This document shows positions 1 to 11,341 of a DNA stretch of 64,000 bases, in pieces. The position numbers and the translations under genes are program-made. Position 1 is the first letter of the stretch. Each line of letters starts with the position of its first letter. The notes under the pieces were generated by a model, which was not told the origin of the DNA, searched no databases, and was given only the letters and a program-made list of their open reading frames with translations. Source of the DNA: Tetraselmis striata (Eukaryota > Chlorophyta > Chlorodendrophyceae > Chlorodendrales > Chlorodendraceae); the NCBI GenBank assembly GCA_006384855.1, contig VCJN01000948.1:57536-121535 (forward strand), read 5' to 3'.

Positions 1-136
1 GACAAATTGCATGCGTAATACCCTAATCAATATATCGCTGACAACGTGTAGTCAACATGTGACCCCTGGAGGGCAGGAGGGTGTGTTCTACTATCTGGCA
101 AGCACCTGTAAATTGTGAGAGTGTGAGCGAGTGAGT

Positions 137-140
<4 letters not shown>

Positions 141-174
<34 letters not shown>
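141..174. repeat. (GT)17 microsatellite
   Basis: A perfect GT dinucleotide run of 34 bases. Bases 1-288 hold no other recognisable feature. Confidence 0.95.
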
Positions 175-176
<2 letters not shown>

Positions 177-288
177 GTGCTGGCGTGCACGCAACCTGTT
201 GCACAAGTTTGACAAAGTGCAGCACCGTCAACTAATGAGCGCTGGCAGGCACTCTTGCTGAAACATTTGATGCCCTCATCCGAGGGGG

Positions 289-293
289 TTACA
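289..293 (-). terminator. putative TGTAA polyadenylation signal of the amidohydrolase-like gene
   Basis: TTACA on the plus strand reads TGTAA on the minus strand, about 32 bases after the stop of the gene ending at 325. TGTAA is the usual polyadenylation signal in green algae. A five-base motif is weak alone, but the position is typical. Confidence 0.45.
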
Positions 294-324
294 GTTTATA
301 TACATGCCATCCTATATCGCGCGG

Positions 325-3300
325 CTACAGCTCGTGCTTGTAGTGGGCGGCGGATGCGCGCGGGGCGGCGCCGGGCGCCTGCATGTTGAGCGAGTCGTCC
401 ACCGCGCGGGCGAGCACCGCCGCGGGGCGCCGCACGACCGCGGCCGCCGCCTCCGCGCCCAGGCGCGCCTCCAGCAGCCACAGCTCCTTGGTCCCCGGCC
501 GCCCCGCGGCGCGCTGCTGCCCGTGCAGCGGCCCCGCCGGGTGCCAGCGGTCGCCCCCGTCGTACGACACTTCCACCGCCGCCACCTGCCCGCCGCCCTC
601 GTCCGACGCCACCACGTACACGCGCAGCAGCTCCGCGTCTGCCTCGGGGCTCAGCACCTGAAGGGGAGGGGATGGTTGGGAGGGGGGGAGAGGGGGTTAG
701 ATGGCCGCAGCAATCTGGCAATGGAAGCCACAGGACGCACCATCATCTGGTGAAGGGTTTCGGCGCTCGTGTTTTTAGGGAGTTAGGGTGTGAAAAGCGA
801 GCCTGCAACACCAAACCCTAAAACCCGAACACCAGCGTTTCGAACGATGCAGGGCGTGGCGTTTCGTTTAGGGCGAAACGCGGAATGAGTTCCGGTCTGT
901 GGGTGCACTTCTGCTCGGCTGAATCCATTAAATAAATCGACCAAAAAAATTAGATACACCGCACCAATTAATTCGGCCGCGGGTCCTTTTAAATCAAAAA
1001 CTGCTCCACCGCATCGGGGCGATAATTCTGCCGTGTCCTCGTGGCATGTTCTCATGTATGTCGACTATTTCGTGGTATCGTAGTGTTCTCGTTGCAGTGT
1101 GTTGAAAGGAACCCCCCCCCCCCCCCCCCACCCTCCTCAGGCAAAGAGGAAAATACGAATAAACGATAAAACCAATTTATGATACCACAAGCACGCAATC
1201 GACAAGCACCGCGACGTTGCAAAGCGCTTGGTTCCTTTAAACATACCATACAACGGCACAGGGCATACGTACGTCCAGAATATAGATGGACGGTCAAGGC
1301 TGCCATTTATTGCTTACCAGCCCTGGAAACACAGGTACGGGGGCTGACCCGTCTCCAAGAATCAACTGAATTGGCCCACTCTCTTCCCACCCCTCATAAT
1401 ACTAAACACACGAAGACAAACACCTGATATCTTGACAAAGTGCCCCTATGTATCGCCGAGAAGCATGTCTCATCCGGGTGTCTTAGTATCAATGTGTTGT
1501 GGCACCCGTACACGTGTTGGCAGGGTCGCGTTGGTCAGCCCGGAGCGCCCCGGGGCCAGGGCTGGACCCGCACCTGGAAGACCTCCGCCGTGGGCGGGTC
1601 GCGGTCGCGCGAGGGGGAGGCGAGCCGCAGGCCGGGCGAGCGGCGCAGCGAGGCGGGCTGCACGCCCATGTCGGCCAGCAGGTTGACGGTGGCCTGCTGC
1701 ACCGCGGGCTCGGGCGCAAAGCCGTCGCGCTCCAGCCGGGTGTTGTACGGGTTGGCGCGCTCCGGCGGCACGCCGCTCGCGCCGTCGTGCTCCGCGTCCA
1801 GGCCCCAGGACCACTGCACCGTGCCGGCCCCAAACACGATCGCGCCGCTCGGCGCGCGGTAGAGCGTGAGGTGGTGCGTGCCGCTGCCGCTGTCGTACGT
1901 GGCGCCGTAGTCCTGGATGTACATCACGTTGTCGACCGCCGTCTCACTGGCGTGGATGAGGCCGGCCGGGCGGTGCCCGTTGTCGAGGTCCTCGTCCCAC
2001 TCATGGCCGAGCAGCCCGCGCAGCAGCAGCACGTCGCTCTCCTCCGGGGTGTCTGCCACCCAGGTGTGCCGCCAGAAGCGCAGCGAGCGGTAGCGCGGAG
2101 GCACTGCCAGCGGGTCGTGACGCCAGGCGTTGACCGTGAAGATCTGCGAGGCGCCCGGGGAGAGGAGGAAAGGGGGCAGGAGGGATCACGGAGGGCCAAT
2201 GCCATCACCCACTGCGGCAGGGTGCGCCCACGTGTCCAGAGGGCTCAAAACGAGGATAGACCCAAACAGATGCCGGAGGAGTGGGCAAACATATGCTGAG
2301 TGTCACTACACAGCTGCATCCTTGCGCAAAAGCGCATATCCACAAACAAAAAGCGGGAAAGCAGCCAAGCAGCTAGACACCCCAGGCCCACCACCAGCTG
2401 CCGTGCCATAACGGACAGCCCCGGTTTGGGATCAAACACCTCGGATTCTGCATCAGCATAGCTACCCCACGAGGCACGGGTACATTGCGAGCGTCTACCA
2501 GATCGGAATGGGGAGGGAGTAGAGTGACATCGGACTGACATCGCCCAAAGCGGATAGTTTATCAGCGGGTATAGACTTGCACCGTGAACATGGCGCTGCT
2601 CGCCCGCAGGGGTACCGTCTGTGCCACCCACCAATGCGGGAAGCACTGTGGTGAGCGCTGCCGGCCGGCATGACCCAGAAGTCATCAGCGCAGACAGTGT
2701 GTGCCCATGTGCGTCCCAAGGCCTGATTTGTAGACATTAGGTTATCTAGCATCCGTGACTTCCAACTGCTGCTCCAGTACTGTCTTTTGAGCCAAGATCT
2801 TAAAACAGACTTCAGAGGGCGCCGCAGGCTGGGAGGGCTGATGATAGTGATGATGATGCACGAGAGGAACTTAAGGGCGTTGGTGAGCGCAGCCGATGGC
2901 GCAGACACAGGAGGGGGGAGGAGGGGAGTTGGGGGGGGGGGGGGGGGGGGGTCAGTTCCGGGCGCACCTGTCCCGTCAGCGCGTTCTCCGGGGCTGCGCC
3001 CAGCGGGTTGATGGTCCTCGCGTCGCGAAAGGTGCCGGTCCACTCCCCGGCGACCGGGTCCACCTTGGCATCCGCCTGGCTCTCCTTGTAGCACACCATC
3101 GTGCGGTGGTCGTCCTCCCACCGGATGCGCCAGAATACCTCATTGCCGCTGAGAAAGAGCAGGTGCAGGCCGGCGTCATCGCGGGCGCGCTCCACCGCCG
3201 CGCGCTGCGGGCCGCTCCAGTACTCGTCGTGGCCCACGCTGAGGAAGGCGGCGTGGCGCGCCAGCAGCGCGTCGCCTGCGCGGTGGGTGTCCACCCCCGC

Positions 3301-6234
3301 GGCGTAGTTGACGTCGTAGCCGTGCTTCTCCAGGAAGCGGATCATCGGGTACTCTGCGCCCAGCGGCATGTTGATGGCGCGGAAGTCGCGCGTGACCAGC
3401 GGCCGGTTGTACGACACCTTGAACGCGCGCCGCCCCGGCTGCTCCGGGTCCAGCGCCTGCCCGCCGTAGTCCGACATGCCGTGCCCCATTCGCGAGCCGC
3501 CGTACGTGCTGACGCCGCCCCAGCGGTTGTATGCCTGGGTGGGTCAAAACAGCAGCCAAGCGTGGAGAGTCAGTGAACAGGCCAGGGTAGACAGGCAGAG
3601 AAGGGGAGGGGGGGGGGGGGGGGGGGGGGGCAATGCTGGGGGAGTGGCTGCACGAATATCAGGGAGGAAGAAAGTAGTGGAGGTGTCATGGTAACGCTGG
3701 ACTATCCGGGCTATGATCCCAGCAGATGGCAGGCATAGTGGCGTTATCTACCCACTGCCATGCGCATGCAAAGCCTAGAATGCAAACGGTTGTACATATT
3801 AGCCACCTCGGAAAGGCGGAGAGGTAGTTGGGGGGCCCGCATGGAGTGAGCTGAGGAGTGGCAAGGGCGGTCTCGTCATGGAGGGGTAGCAGCCCGCACT
3901 GGTTGCTATCCCAGCGCACGGCGGGCTCACTGCTCCAATCTCCACCCACTCATGCGAATGTTAGCTACTGATGAAGACACGAGAGCACAGTGGGAGGAAA
4001 GGAAGGGGAGGAGGGAGGGGGTGTCTGCACCTGCCAGGTGGTGTCGCTGGTCTGGAACAGCAGGTCGGCGCGCCGCTCATCGTTCCGCACCACAAACCAC
4101 ACGTGCGAGGCGTGCGGCTCGCGCAGCTCAGTGCGCAGCCGGCCGGCGGCGCCGGACGCCCCGTACGCGTGCTCGCCCGCCTCTGGGGCGTCGTCCGCCC
4201 CGGCCGCAGCGCCCGTCTTGGAGAACACGCCGCCAGAGATCGCGGGGCCCAGGCTGCTGCCGTCCGCGCGCCAAGTCTCCGACGGCCCGGGCGGCCGCAC
4301 GAGGCGGGCAAAGTACAGCCCGCTGACCGCGTCGGGCGGGACGGCCCACGAGAAGCTGCGCCGCCAGTTGGCGCAGTCGTACAGCAGAGTGTGCGGCTCC
4401 CACAGGCAGTCCGGCTGCGGCCCTGCGTCCTCCACCTCCAGGCTGGCCACCCTCCGTGCACCCGCGCCGCCGTAGTAGCCCAGCCGGTAGATGTCGGCGC
4501 GGAAGACATCGCTGCAGGTGCTGCTCACATAAAAGTGCGCCTCGCCGCCGGCGGGGTAGCTGCACAGAAGGAGGTGGGGGGTGGGCGTTACTCAGCGTGC
4601 AGACATATACAATACTGTAAGTAACATGTGATCGGATTTGCGCGTAGCAGAAATAATGAGTTGCGTCGTGCCTCAAGTTGAACATTTCGTGATAGTAACA
4701 TTTTGAGATCACGGCAGCTCCGTGTTGTTCGCAAGGGGTCGAAGAACAATGGTACATTTCAGGTGACCCAAAGTGTGCCTGGAGTTATAAATGCAGGCAA
4801 GAATGAAGGAGTTAATGCAGCGACCCACACATCTGCGCCGGTGCACATTGCTTGGGCCGGTGTTTGCCACACGAGCAGCGGCTCTCCATTGACACCGCGT
4901 GCACCACCCACAGCCTGGAGCGAATGATGCGGGTGGGTTGGTGCTAATATGACCCTGGTTGCTCTTTCCCACCCGCTGGGCGCCTTCGCTCATGGAAAAC
5001 CACTTGTTGTGGCGAGGTATGGCTGAGGAATGCGATCTAGTGGGCCCCGACACGTTCCCCACCCCCGCCCCTTCGCTGGCAATCCCCTTGTCCTCTCCAC
5101 CCTCCTCCCCACCCCGCTGAAAGATGAAACATGTAGAGTAATTGGGGCACCAAGCGGTTGGAACTATCCGCGATTCCGATTTGATGTAGCCAGCGGGTAG
5201 AATGCGATTCGCAGCGGAAAGCGAGGTGAAGCGCGAAGTGGACATCCAAGTCGTAACTTGGCGAATCTGGTCAGACGTACTGGCAACAGCGCCGTCAAGG
5301 AAAAACACGACATCAGTACATCAGTACCTATCCGTAGCTGGCTAGCTGCGTACCGTTGCGACCACGCGGGGACAGGGTGGTGATCACGAAGATAGGGGGC
5401 AGTGGGCGGCGGCGGTGGCGGAGAGAAGAGGGGGGATGTACGTAATCAGCAGCGGAGCTACCACTCCGCACCAATCATCCAGCCTGGAAGCTGGACTGAT
5501 ACGAGTACACACAGCGCTCACACGGCCTTACGTATCAGGATGGTCGACAAGCGCCTGCGTGCCTTGACCGCTTGACGTGCGCCCGTGCAGTTGCGACCTC
5601 ACATTAGCACGATGTTATCACGTTGCGTGCATTAAACGCCGGCCTCCTCGCGAGCATGTATCAGCAAGGGCGGTGAGGCCGTAGCGCCAATCCTTATTTT
5701 CTATGTAAGAAATAAATAAGGGGGCCGCAGCACAATCGGTACTAGGAGCAATCAAGGGCGATAGGCGAGAAGCCGCCAAGTACACTCGCGACTCTCGACA
5801 GTGTCCCGACCGACCGCGCGCGTTCATCAAAATCGATGGGTGACCAATCACCCGCGTGCGTGGCGCATGTCCTACGGTCGGGGCGGGTGGCTGTTTCGTC
5901 GGGCGGGGCCGCCAGCTGGCCGACACGCTCGTACAACACATGGATCATGGATGGCGACGAGCACGCCGTCGCACCTGATGTCGTCGGCGAAACCCTGCAG
6001 GCTATGGTCGCCCGCGCCGCTGACGTCCCATTCTTGGCTCTCGCTCCCCGGGAGGCAGTTTTCTCGCACCACCGTGGGCAGTTGAGCCGCGTTGGAGCAC
6101 GCGTCGGGCCCAGCGTGGTCCGGTTGGTCGGCGGCTACCAGATGCCGTGGTGGCAGGGCGGTGACGAACGCCGCGGCGACTACGAATATTGCGACCGCGC
6201 CACCCCCGCCCCGCCTAGCATGCAGCACATGCAT
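325..6234 (-). CDS. N,N-dimethylformamidase large-subunit-like protein with signal peptide and KHEL tail
   Basis: Five exons: 6234-5975, 4559-4031, 3534-2968, 2143-1574 and 657-325. All junctions are GT-AG and the frame closes at 752 residues. The start ATG sits in a CCACC context. Residues 1-35 form a signal peptide (HARRGGGGAVAIFVVAAAFV). Next comes an N-terminal domain containing EWDVSGAGD and RADIYRLGYYGG, then the core domain with a YNRWGG stretch, FKVSYNRP, GHDEYW (364-369) and GNEVFWRIRWE (about 393-403). The last exon resembles bacterial extracellular Ig-like modules (VEVSYDGGDRWHPA). The order matches large bacterial proteins annotated as N,N-dimethylformamidase beta-subunit-like. 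The characterised enzyme hydrolyses dimethylformamide at a mononuclear iron held by two Tyr and one Glu; I cannot assign those ligands or the substrate here. The last four residues, KHEL, resemble an ER-retrieval signal. The intron at 1573-658 holds a C-run at about 1111-1129 and no coding signal. Bacterial origin is inferred from resemblance only. Confidence 0.82.
2931..2951 (-). repeat. sense-strand poly-C tract after a 5' splice site
   Basis: A run of G on the plus strand, so C in the transcript. It lies about 16 bases downstream of the 5' splice site at 2967/2966 of the amidohydrolase-like gene. It is one of many such tracts in this window. Confidence 0.9.
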
Positions 6235-6749
6235 GGTGGAAAAGAGGTAGTGATGCTGACAACTTGCACGCTGTGCGGCTGTTCCTAGTTGAGAAGCAGT
6301 AGCCTTTCAGCCCCACCCTCTGCGCCCTGCTCCCCATACTCGTTTGGACGATCGGGCGCCCACCGCCTGCCAAATGCGCAGCAGGCGCGCGATGATATGA
6401 TGATGATGATGATGATCATGAGTCACCAGTCTACATATGACGACCATCGGGCGAAAGAAGGCAAAAGAAAATACCGTAAAACCCTAAACTTTAAACCCGA
6501 AAAGAAAAGAACACAACACAACACAACACAGTCTTGCGGTGCTTTAGGACTATATTGAAATCCCGGTTACGTGCAACAGAGCTGCCTAGGATCTGACCCG
6601 TGCCCACCGGTCCTGCTTAACCCTCGCAGCCCCAAGCTGCTCGCCAATATCGTAGTTCTCGGTGATTCATTTTGCTCTCTAGACAGTCACTCTTCTCTCC
6701 CACTTGGCTTCCTCTTCACACACCCCCCACGGCGATTGGCTCATGCGCC
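6235..6749. other. intergenic spacer with short simple repeats
   Basis: Contains an ATG/GAT trinucleotide run near 6395-6421, a telomere-like ACCCTAAA at about 6480, and a CACAA repeat at about 6510-6530. It includes the upstream region of the amidohydrolase-like gene. No gene is visible. Confidence 0.5.
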
Positions 6750-7374
6750 ATGTCGAGCCCACCGTCGCCGCCGCCAAGCGGACAAGGCGCCGCCATTGAG
6801 GAGATCGACGCCGTCATGGCCATGGCGCCAGACGAGCGCCCCGTGGACGCCGAGGCGCGCCTCCAGCTCCGACCTCCAAGATTGCGTCGCCAAGGCGGAG
6901 TCCGCCATCCATGCGTACTTCGCGAAGGCCGCCGCATGCGTTCACGCCGCCATCGAGCCCGCCCCAACGCCCGCCACTGCTCCCGTGGCCGCTCCGGCAG
7001 TCGCGGCTCCCGCCAAGCGTTGTCCGGACGACCAGGCGTTCGTCGAGACCGTCAAGGCACCGAAAGGTAGTACTAGCGGGACCACCCACATTTGGATGGA
7101 CGCTGACGGGACCATCCACGCCCGCCACACCTACGGGGCCTCGGTCATGCAAGCCGAGGTCGACGCTCTACATATATACGAGCCCTCACCCCCCTTGTTC
7201 GCGATTCCGTTGAGCGTCTCACCATGTGAGTTCGATAATCTAGACCCGAGCCTAGTTGAGTCAATCGTTTCCGCTACATCCACATTCACCTCGCATCACG
7301 ATGACCTCGTCGTCGCCACCTCGAGTTTGCGACCCCGCCACCGCTACGCGCAATTGCACGTGGCCCATACCTAG
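6750..7374 (+). pseudogene. possible decayed open frame, function unknown
   Basis: A reading frame starts at 6750 with a Pro/Ser/Gly-rich N terminus. It looks coding for about 45 codons, to roughly 6880. The protein-like composition then continues in a different frame (Ala/Pro-rich, then HIWMDADGTIHARHTYG) up to a stop at 7374. The switch suggests one frameshift in a once-continuous gene, perhaps a retroelement gag-like protein. I do not recognise a family. An intron between the two frames is possible, but no clear splice sites stand out. Confidence 0.25.
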
Positions 7375-7537
7375 TACGCGAACTCTCGCCTAGTTTGGCA
7401 ACACCGCGTGAACGCCTCCTTGACGGATCACACCGCGGATGACCCGTCTAGACTAAGGCCCTCAAGCTCGCCGAGAAGGGCGTCAAATCCTTGTCGGATA
7501 CGCGCAAGCAAATGCGGGGGCCTCAAGAAGACGCGCA

Positions 7538-7767
7538 CCTAAACGGCTCAACCGCGGAGGTGATGGTGAGTGGAAGTGCTCGGAGCATCTTACAGTGGGA
7601 GCAGCGAGCCGGGCTTGAGCTGCGGGGACTGTGGACAGGAAGAGAGTGAAAGCGGAGCGCCTGGCGGGCCGGGAGACAGGCACGCGCGCGCAAAGGCGTG
7701 CGGGACATGTGCCCGGCCGGTTCTAGGGTATCGACCGGTGCTAGGGTATCGGGCAGATTCCAACAGC
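7538..7767 (+). repeat. 230-bp direct repeat, copy 1
   Basis: Matches 8921-9150 over its full length with no gap and about 11 mismatches by eye (about 95 percent). The 3' part contains two tandem copies of an 18-base unit ending in CTAGGGTATCG. The two copies bracket about 1.15 kb, a layout like terminal direct repeats. The ends are not the TG...CA usual for LTRs. Confidence 0.9.
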
Positions 7768-8920
7768 CCCCCTCAATTGTACACGGGGGTCATCTCCGTT
7801 TGACTGCTGTGTATAATTGGAACAATGGTCGAAATCTGGCGCTAATACAGTATTGAATAGCAGCGGCGGTAATTAATAGCGACTACTCTATACATTCTTG
7901 ATAGCTTTCGGGCGACGCGCTTCCGCGTGTGCACTGCACTCCATGTTGTACTGTCGCCCCGCTGTGGAGCTGGTGAGCCGGAGCTAGCTGGTGATGAGGC
8001 CGCGAGGGCGTCATCCTCGTGCCCTGGGCGATGCCGGGCAGTGCGCTGCGCAAGATGCTTATGGCAGCCTCTCCGCGAGCGGCGGGGCCGCCGCGCACGA
8101 GCTGTTGGTAGCCAACGCAGGCGGGGCAGCACATGGCGGGTTGCTCGTAGCTGAACTGCTGGCACCCAGTAGCAGTGCTGCCTCGCAGTTGCTAGCCCCA
8201 TACGCGCGGTCGGCGAGTGGCCAGCAGCACCACAGTGGTCGTTCACTCCGTCGAAGGTGGCATGCTGGACGTGATAGGCGGGACCCGGGGAGGTAGGCGC
8301 TTGGGTGGTTCGCGTGTGGTTCTTGCTGCGACGATCTTGGATGACTGATAAACGACGCGCTCCGCTGTGTTATCGCTGTCCGGGGTCCGGGGCTCCGCAC
8401 AGCAGCTCCGCGACGGTCGTCCGGCAGTCCTTCCAGTAAGCAAAAGCCACCAGCGGGCTGGCCGGTCGTTTCGCCGTCTGCCTCCGGTATTGCTAGTGGA
8501 ACCACGACGTGTGACGGCCTGGCTCGACGCAAGGTGTGTTTTCGAATTCTATTTTTGAGGTTTGAATCTAAAACCTAAGTACAACAGCGGTTCGACAAAA
8601 TCCCGGTGACTTGTCTGTTGAGCGCAGCCCCGGAGGCTGGCTCTCTCGGGCCGGTAGGCGGAACCCCGATACGGTATGTTGAGCACAGCCCCGGAGGCTG
8701 GCTCTCTCGAGCCGGTAGGCGGAACCCCGATATCGTGTCGGGAGGGTTGTGCACTGGCCCCGGAGGCCCAACGTGCATCCCTCGCCCCTTGTGGGCCAGT
8801 TTTCGGCGCCCTTGTGGCAGCCGCCTCGGCCGTTTTTTCGAACGACTCCGGACGTGCGCAGAACGCACGGACTTCTCCCTGTACCCCGCTTGCGCCTACG
8901 TGGCGTGTGAGGGCCCATAA
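7768..8920. other. region between the 230-bp direct repeats
   Basis: About 1.15 kb enclosed by the two direct repeats. Several open frames exist on both strands, but none has a recognisable domain or clearly coding composition. It contains a 55-base tandem duplication (8617-8732). It could be the body of a small non-autonomous element or simply a segment caught between two dispersed repeats. Confidence 0.4.
8617..8732 (+). repeat. tandem duplication of a 55-base unit
   Basis: Units at 8617-8671 and 8678-8732 (period 61) differ at only a few bases. Each contains CCCCGGAGGCTGGCTCTCTC and GGTAGGCGGAACCCC. Confidence 0.9.
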
Positions 8921-9150
8921 CCTAAACGGCTCAACCGCGGAGGTGATGGTGAGTGGAAGTGCTCGGAGCATCTTACAGTGGGAGCAGCGAGCTGGGCTCG
9001 AGCCGCGGGGACTGTGGACAGGAAGAGAGTGAAAGCAGAGCGCCCGGCAGGCCGGGAGACAGGCACGCGCGCGCAAAGGCGCGCGGGACATGTGTCCCGC
9101 CGGTGCTAGGGTATCGGCCGGTGCTAGGGTATCGGGCAGATTCCAACAGC
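8921..9150 (+). repeat. 230-bp direct repeat, copy 2
   Basis: Second copy of the repeat at 7538-7767, same orientation and same length. Similarity stops sharply at both ends; the sequence after 9150 is C-rich and unrelated to that after 7767. Confidence 0.9.
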
Positions 9151-9241
9151 ACCAACCCACAACCCGCCCCCCACGACCCCTTGCCGCCCCCAACTGTCCA
9201 CCCCGCGGCACCGACAGCCCCTCGCATCCCGGTGCACCCCT

Positions 9242-9269
9242 CCCCCCCCCCCCCCCCCCCCCCCCCCCC
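9242..9269. repeat. poly-C tract
   Basis: 28 consecutive C on the plus strand, followed by ATGCCCGCGTCC. No gene model covers it. Confidence 0.9.
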
Positions 9270-9950
9270 ATGCCCGCGTCCGTGGCAACTGCCACAGGTC
9301 CGTGCCACGTCCGTGGCAATTGCCGCAGGCCAGCCTGCCCACTACCCCAGTGACTGCCGCTCGAGTGGCGCCACGCAGTAATCGCGCTCGATGGACCCGT
9401 AGCAATCTAGCCTCCGCCCCACGTAGCTGAGTCCCTAGCAACTGCGCTTTTCCCCGGTCACTACATCCCGCGACATTTATTGTCAAACTTGAAAAAAATT
9501 TGCAATTTCTCGGTCAAATCTACGCCGTCTTGCGTTGGGGTACCCGGCCCACGCAGCCAGTGCCACGACACAGCGCCGACCTGCTCAAGGCGGGCGTGTT
9601 CCCGCCCCTCGTCTGTTCGAATGACCCCACGCAGTCCCTCGCTCCCCGCCCGTTGCCGCCCGCTTGCCCGCCGCACCAGCCGCTTCGCCCCACTTTCGCG
9701 GTATGGAAGCATCGACTCGGCTGTCCAATTTAGTTCAAATTTTGGTTTTCGTGAAGCGGTAGTCGGTCCGGGAGTTGTCTAACTGGTACCTCGTCCCGTG
9801 CGTTCATTGTATATTATTCGGGTATTCTCGCGCGTGAATGGCACGCTCTCGGCCGCGAAGGCCGGGCGTACTCGTACCGCTCGACCGCCCTACCACTACC
9901 CTCGGTAACATTCTTCGTGCTACCCCGGTTGTACTGGTAAAGTAAAGTAA

Positions 9951-10112
9951 AGTTCGCCCCGGGACATCGGCCGAAGCCGCCCCAACACTTGACCTCGTGC
10001 GCCAATTGCAGTCGTAGGTCTGGCATAGCCCATAGACCATTGCCTCATTCGAACCCCGAAGGGCTAATGCATCAACCGGGTAAACCCGGGACACGCCGGG
10101 CCGATATTGCCG
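9951..10112 (-). repeat. 162-bp dispersed repeat, copy 1 (open on the minus strand)
   Basis: Matches 54925-55086 without gaps and with about 11 mismatches. The minus strand is open through both copies and the translations share the core VYPVDALALRGSNEAMVYGL, so the repeat may be a piece of a mobile-element protein. Its full extent is not visible here. Confidence 0.75.
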
Positions 10113-10672
10113 GACGGGTTGTACTGGTACCGGTGCATTTTCGTTTTATTTCGGGGTCGTTTCTCGCTGTCAAGGTCAAACTGGTTTCTTTTGCGCTATA
10201 TCGTGGCCCAAGGCTGTTAGTGCCCATCCCGAAGCCCGGCGTGGCTGGGCGCTTTCTACATGGCCTCCCCTTCTGGAGTAGGCGGATGTGCCACCCCCGC
10301 CGAGACTCGAAGCTGATGGATTGGGCACGAACGGCTACTCCATCGAGTGGGGCTACGCGTTGTCACATGGCAGATGCACTGCACGAGTCACTTCACCGCC
10401 TACCAGCCAAGAACCCAACGCCGCGTTCGATGGGTGACGGCTTAGATAGCTAGCCAACGCGGCCATGATGACTGACCCCAACCCCGACAACAACGATGTC
10501 TCGGTGAAGGTGGGGCGGCGTGACATAGGACGGCCGGCCACTGGGCGGTAGGCCGTATCTACATCCCCTAATCGAAGATTGGAGGCGGAGGCACACGTGC
10601 TACAAACTGCTAGAGTGCGTTGCGAAAGCCCTAGACCCGTAAATATCGTTCGAGCTTGTAGACTCAGAGACT
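10113..10672. other. gene-poor spacer
   Basis: No recognisable gene, RNA or strong repeat. Open frames here lack domain-like sequence. Confidence 0.4.
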
Positions 10673-11341
10673 ATGGTGGTATTGGAGCACGAGGACTACG
10701 TTACCGGGTTTGGACGGAAGAGGCGGCGGCCCGTGGGCAGCGCCAAAGCGAATTGCATGCTGCAGCGTAGGGTGCGGGCCGTGATGGAGGACAAGCCTAC
10801 CATGCACTTTCACGTTCGATTTAACGATCCGTGAGTTCCGCCATGACATCATCCACAGCAAAGGTTTGTGGGATGCAGCCACTTGATCCGGACCATAACA
10901 TGTACACCGCATTTGTTTGTGACATCCACCTCACAGTCATGCGACCGGCATGTGGAGGCCGGGTTCTACGACATTGCCAACAAGCGGTACAAGACTTTTG
11001 ACGGGGAGTCCGAGGTCGGTATGGATCCTAAGCTATGTGAAGGCGAATCTGGGGACCCGACCGGGGGTTTCATTGATCAAGAGCTATTGACTGTGTTCAA
11101 GACGTTGCTGCCCATGTGCCAAACATGCGTAGACGACAATGAGATGGATCCCGTGAGGACGAGCTACAAGCAAAATGGCAAACATCGATGGAGCTGGAGA
11201 AGGCGCAAGGCAACAGCAACCGGCCGTGCAAGAGCAGCTATCAATCAACATATACCCGCCACAAAACTTCCCGCGTTAACCCGTACCATATTGCTAAAAA
11301 CTACCCGAATATTAGATCCGATATGCGGTTCGCGCCGATAG
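10673..11341 (+). pseudogene. coding-like fragments of an unknown protein
   Basis: A 53-codon frame begins with ATG at 10673 and is rich in Arg/Lys and Met. It runs into GATCC|GTGAGT at 10831, a consensus 5' splice site. A second coding-like stretch follows at about 10942-11200 (GFYDIANKRYKTFDGESEVG, then a Cys-containing segment) in another frame. The acceptor at 10939/10940 (CCTCACAG) does not join the two in frame, so either another junction is used or the gene is broken. The family is unknown. Confidence 0.25.

Noticed and set aside
1499-2299. Long plus-strand open frame (266 codons)
   Set aside because: It lies opposite a well-supported minus-strand exon of the amidohydrolase-like gene; its His/Arg/Val-rich composition is typical of an antisense shadow in GC-rich DNA.
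2896-4624. Plus-strand open frames of about 220 codons opposite exons 2 and 3
   Set aside because: Antisense shadows of conserved coding sequence; they encode low-complexity Arg/Ala/Val stretches.
7538-9150. Classical LTR retrotransposon with 230-bp LTRs
   Set aside because: The ends are not TG...CA, there is no primer-binding site or polymerase, and no target duplication is visible, so it is reported only as direct repeats.
10040-10112. tRNA-like GGTTCGAAT on the minus strand of the 162-bp repeat
   Set aside because: The flanking bases do not pair as a T-arm stem and no acceptor or anticodon stem can be drawn.
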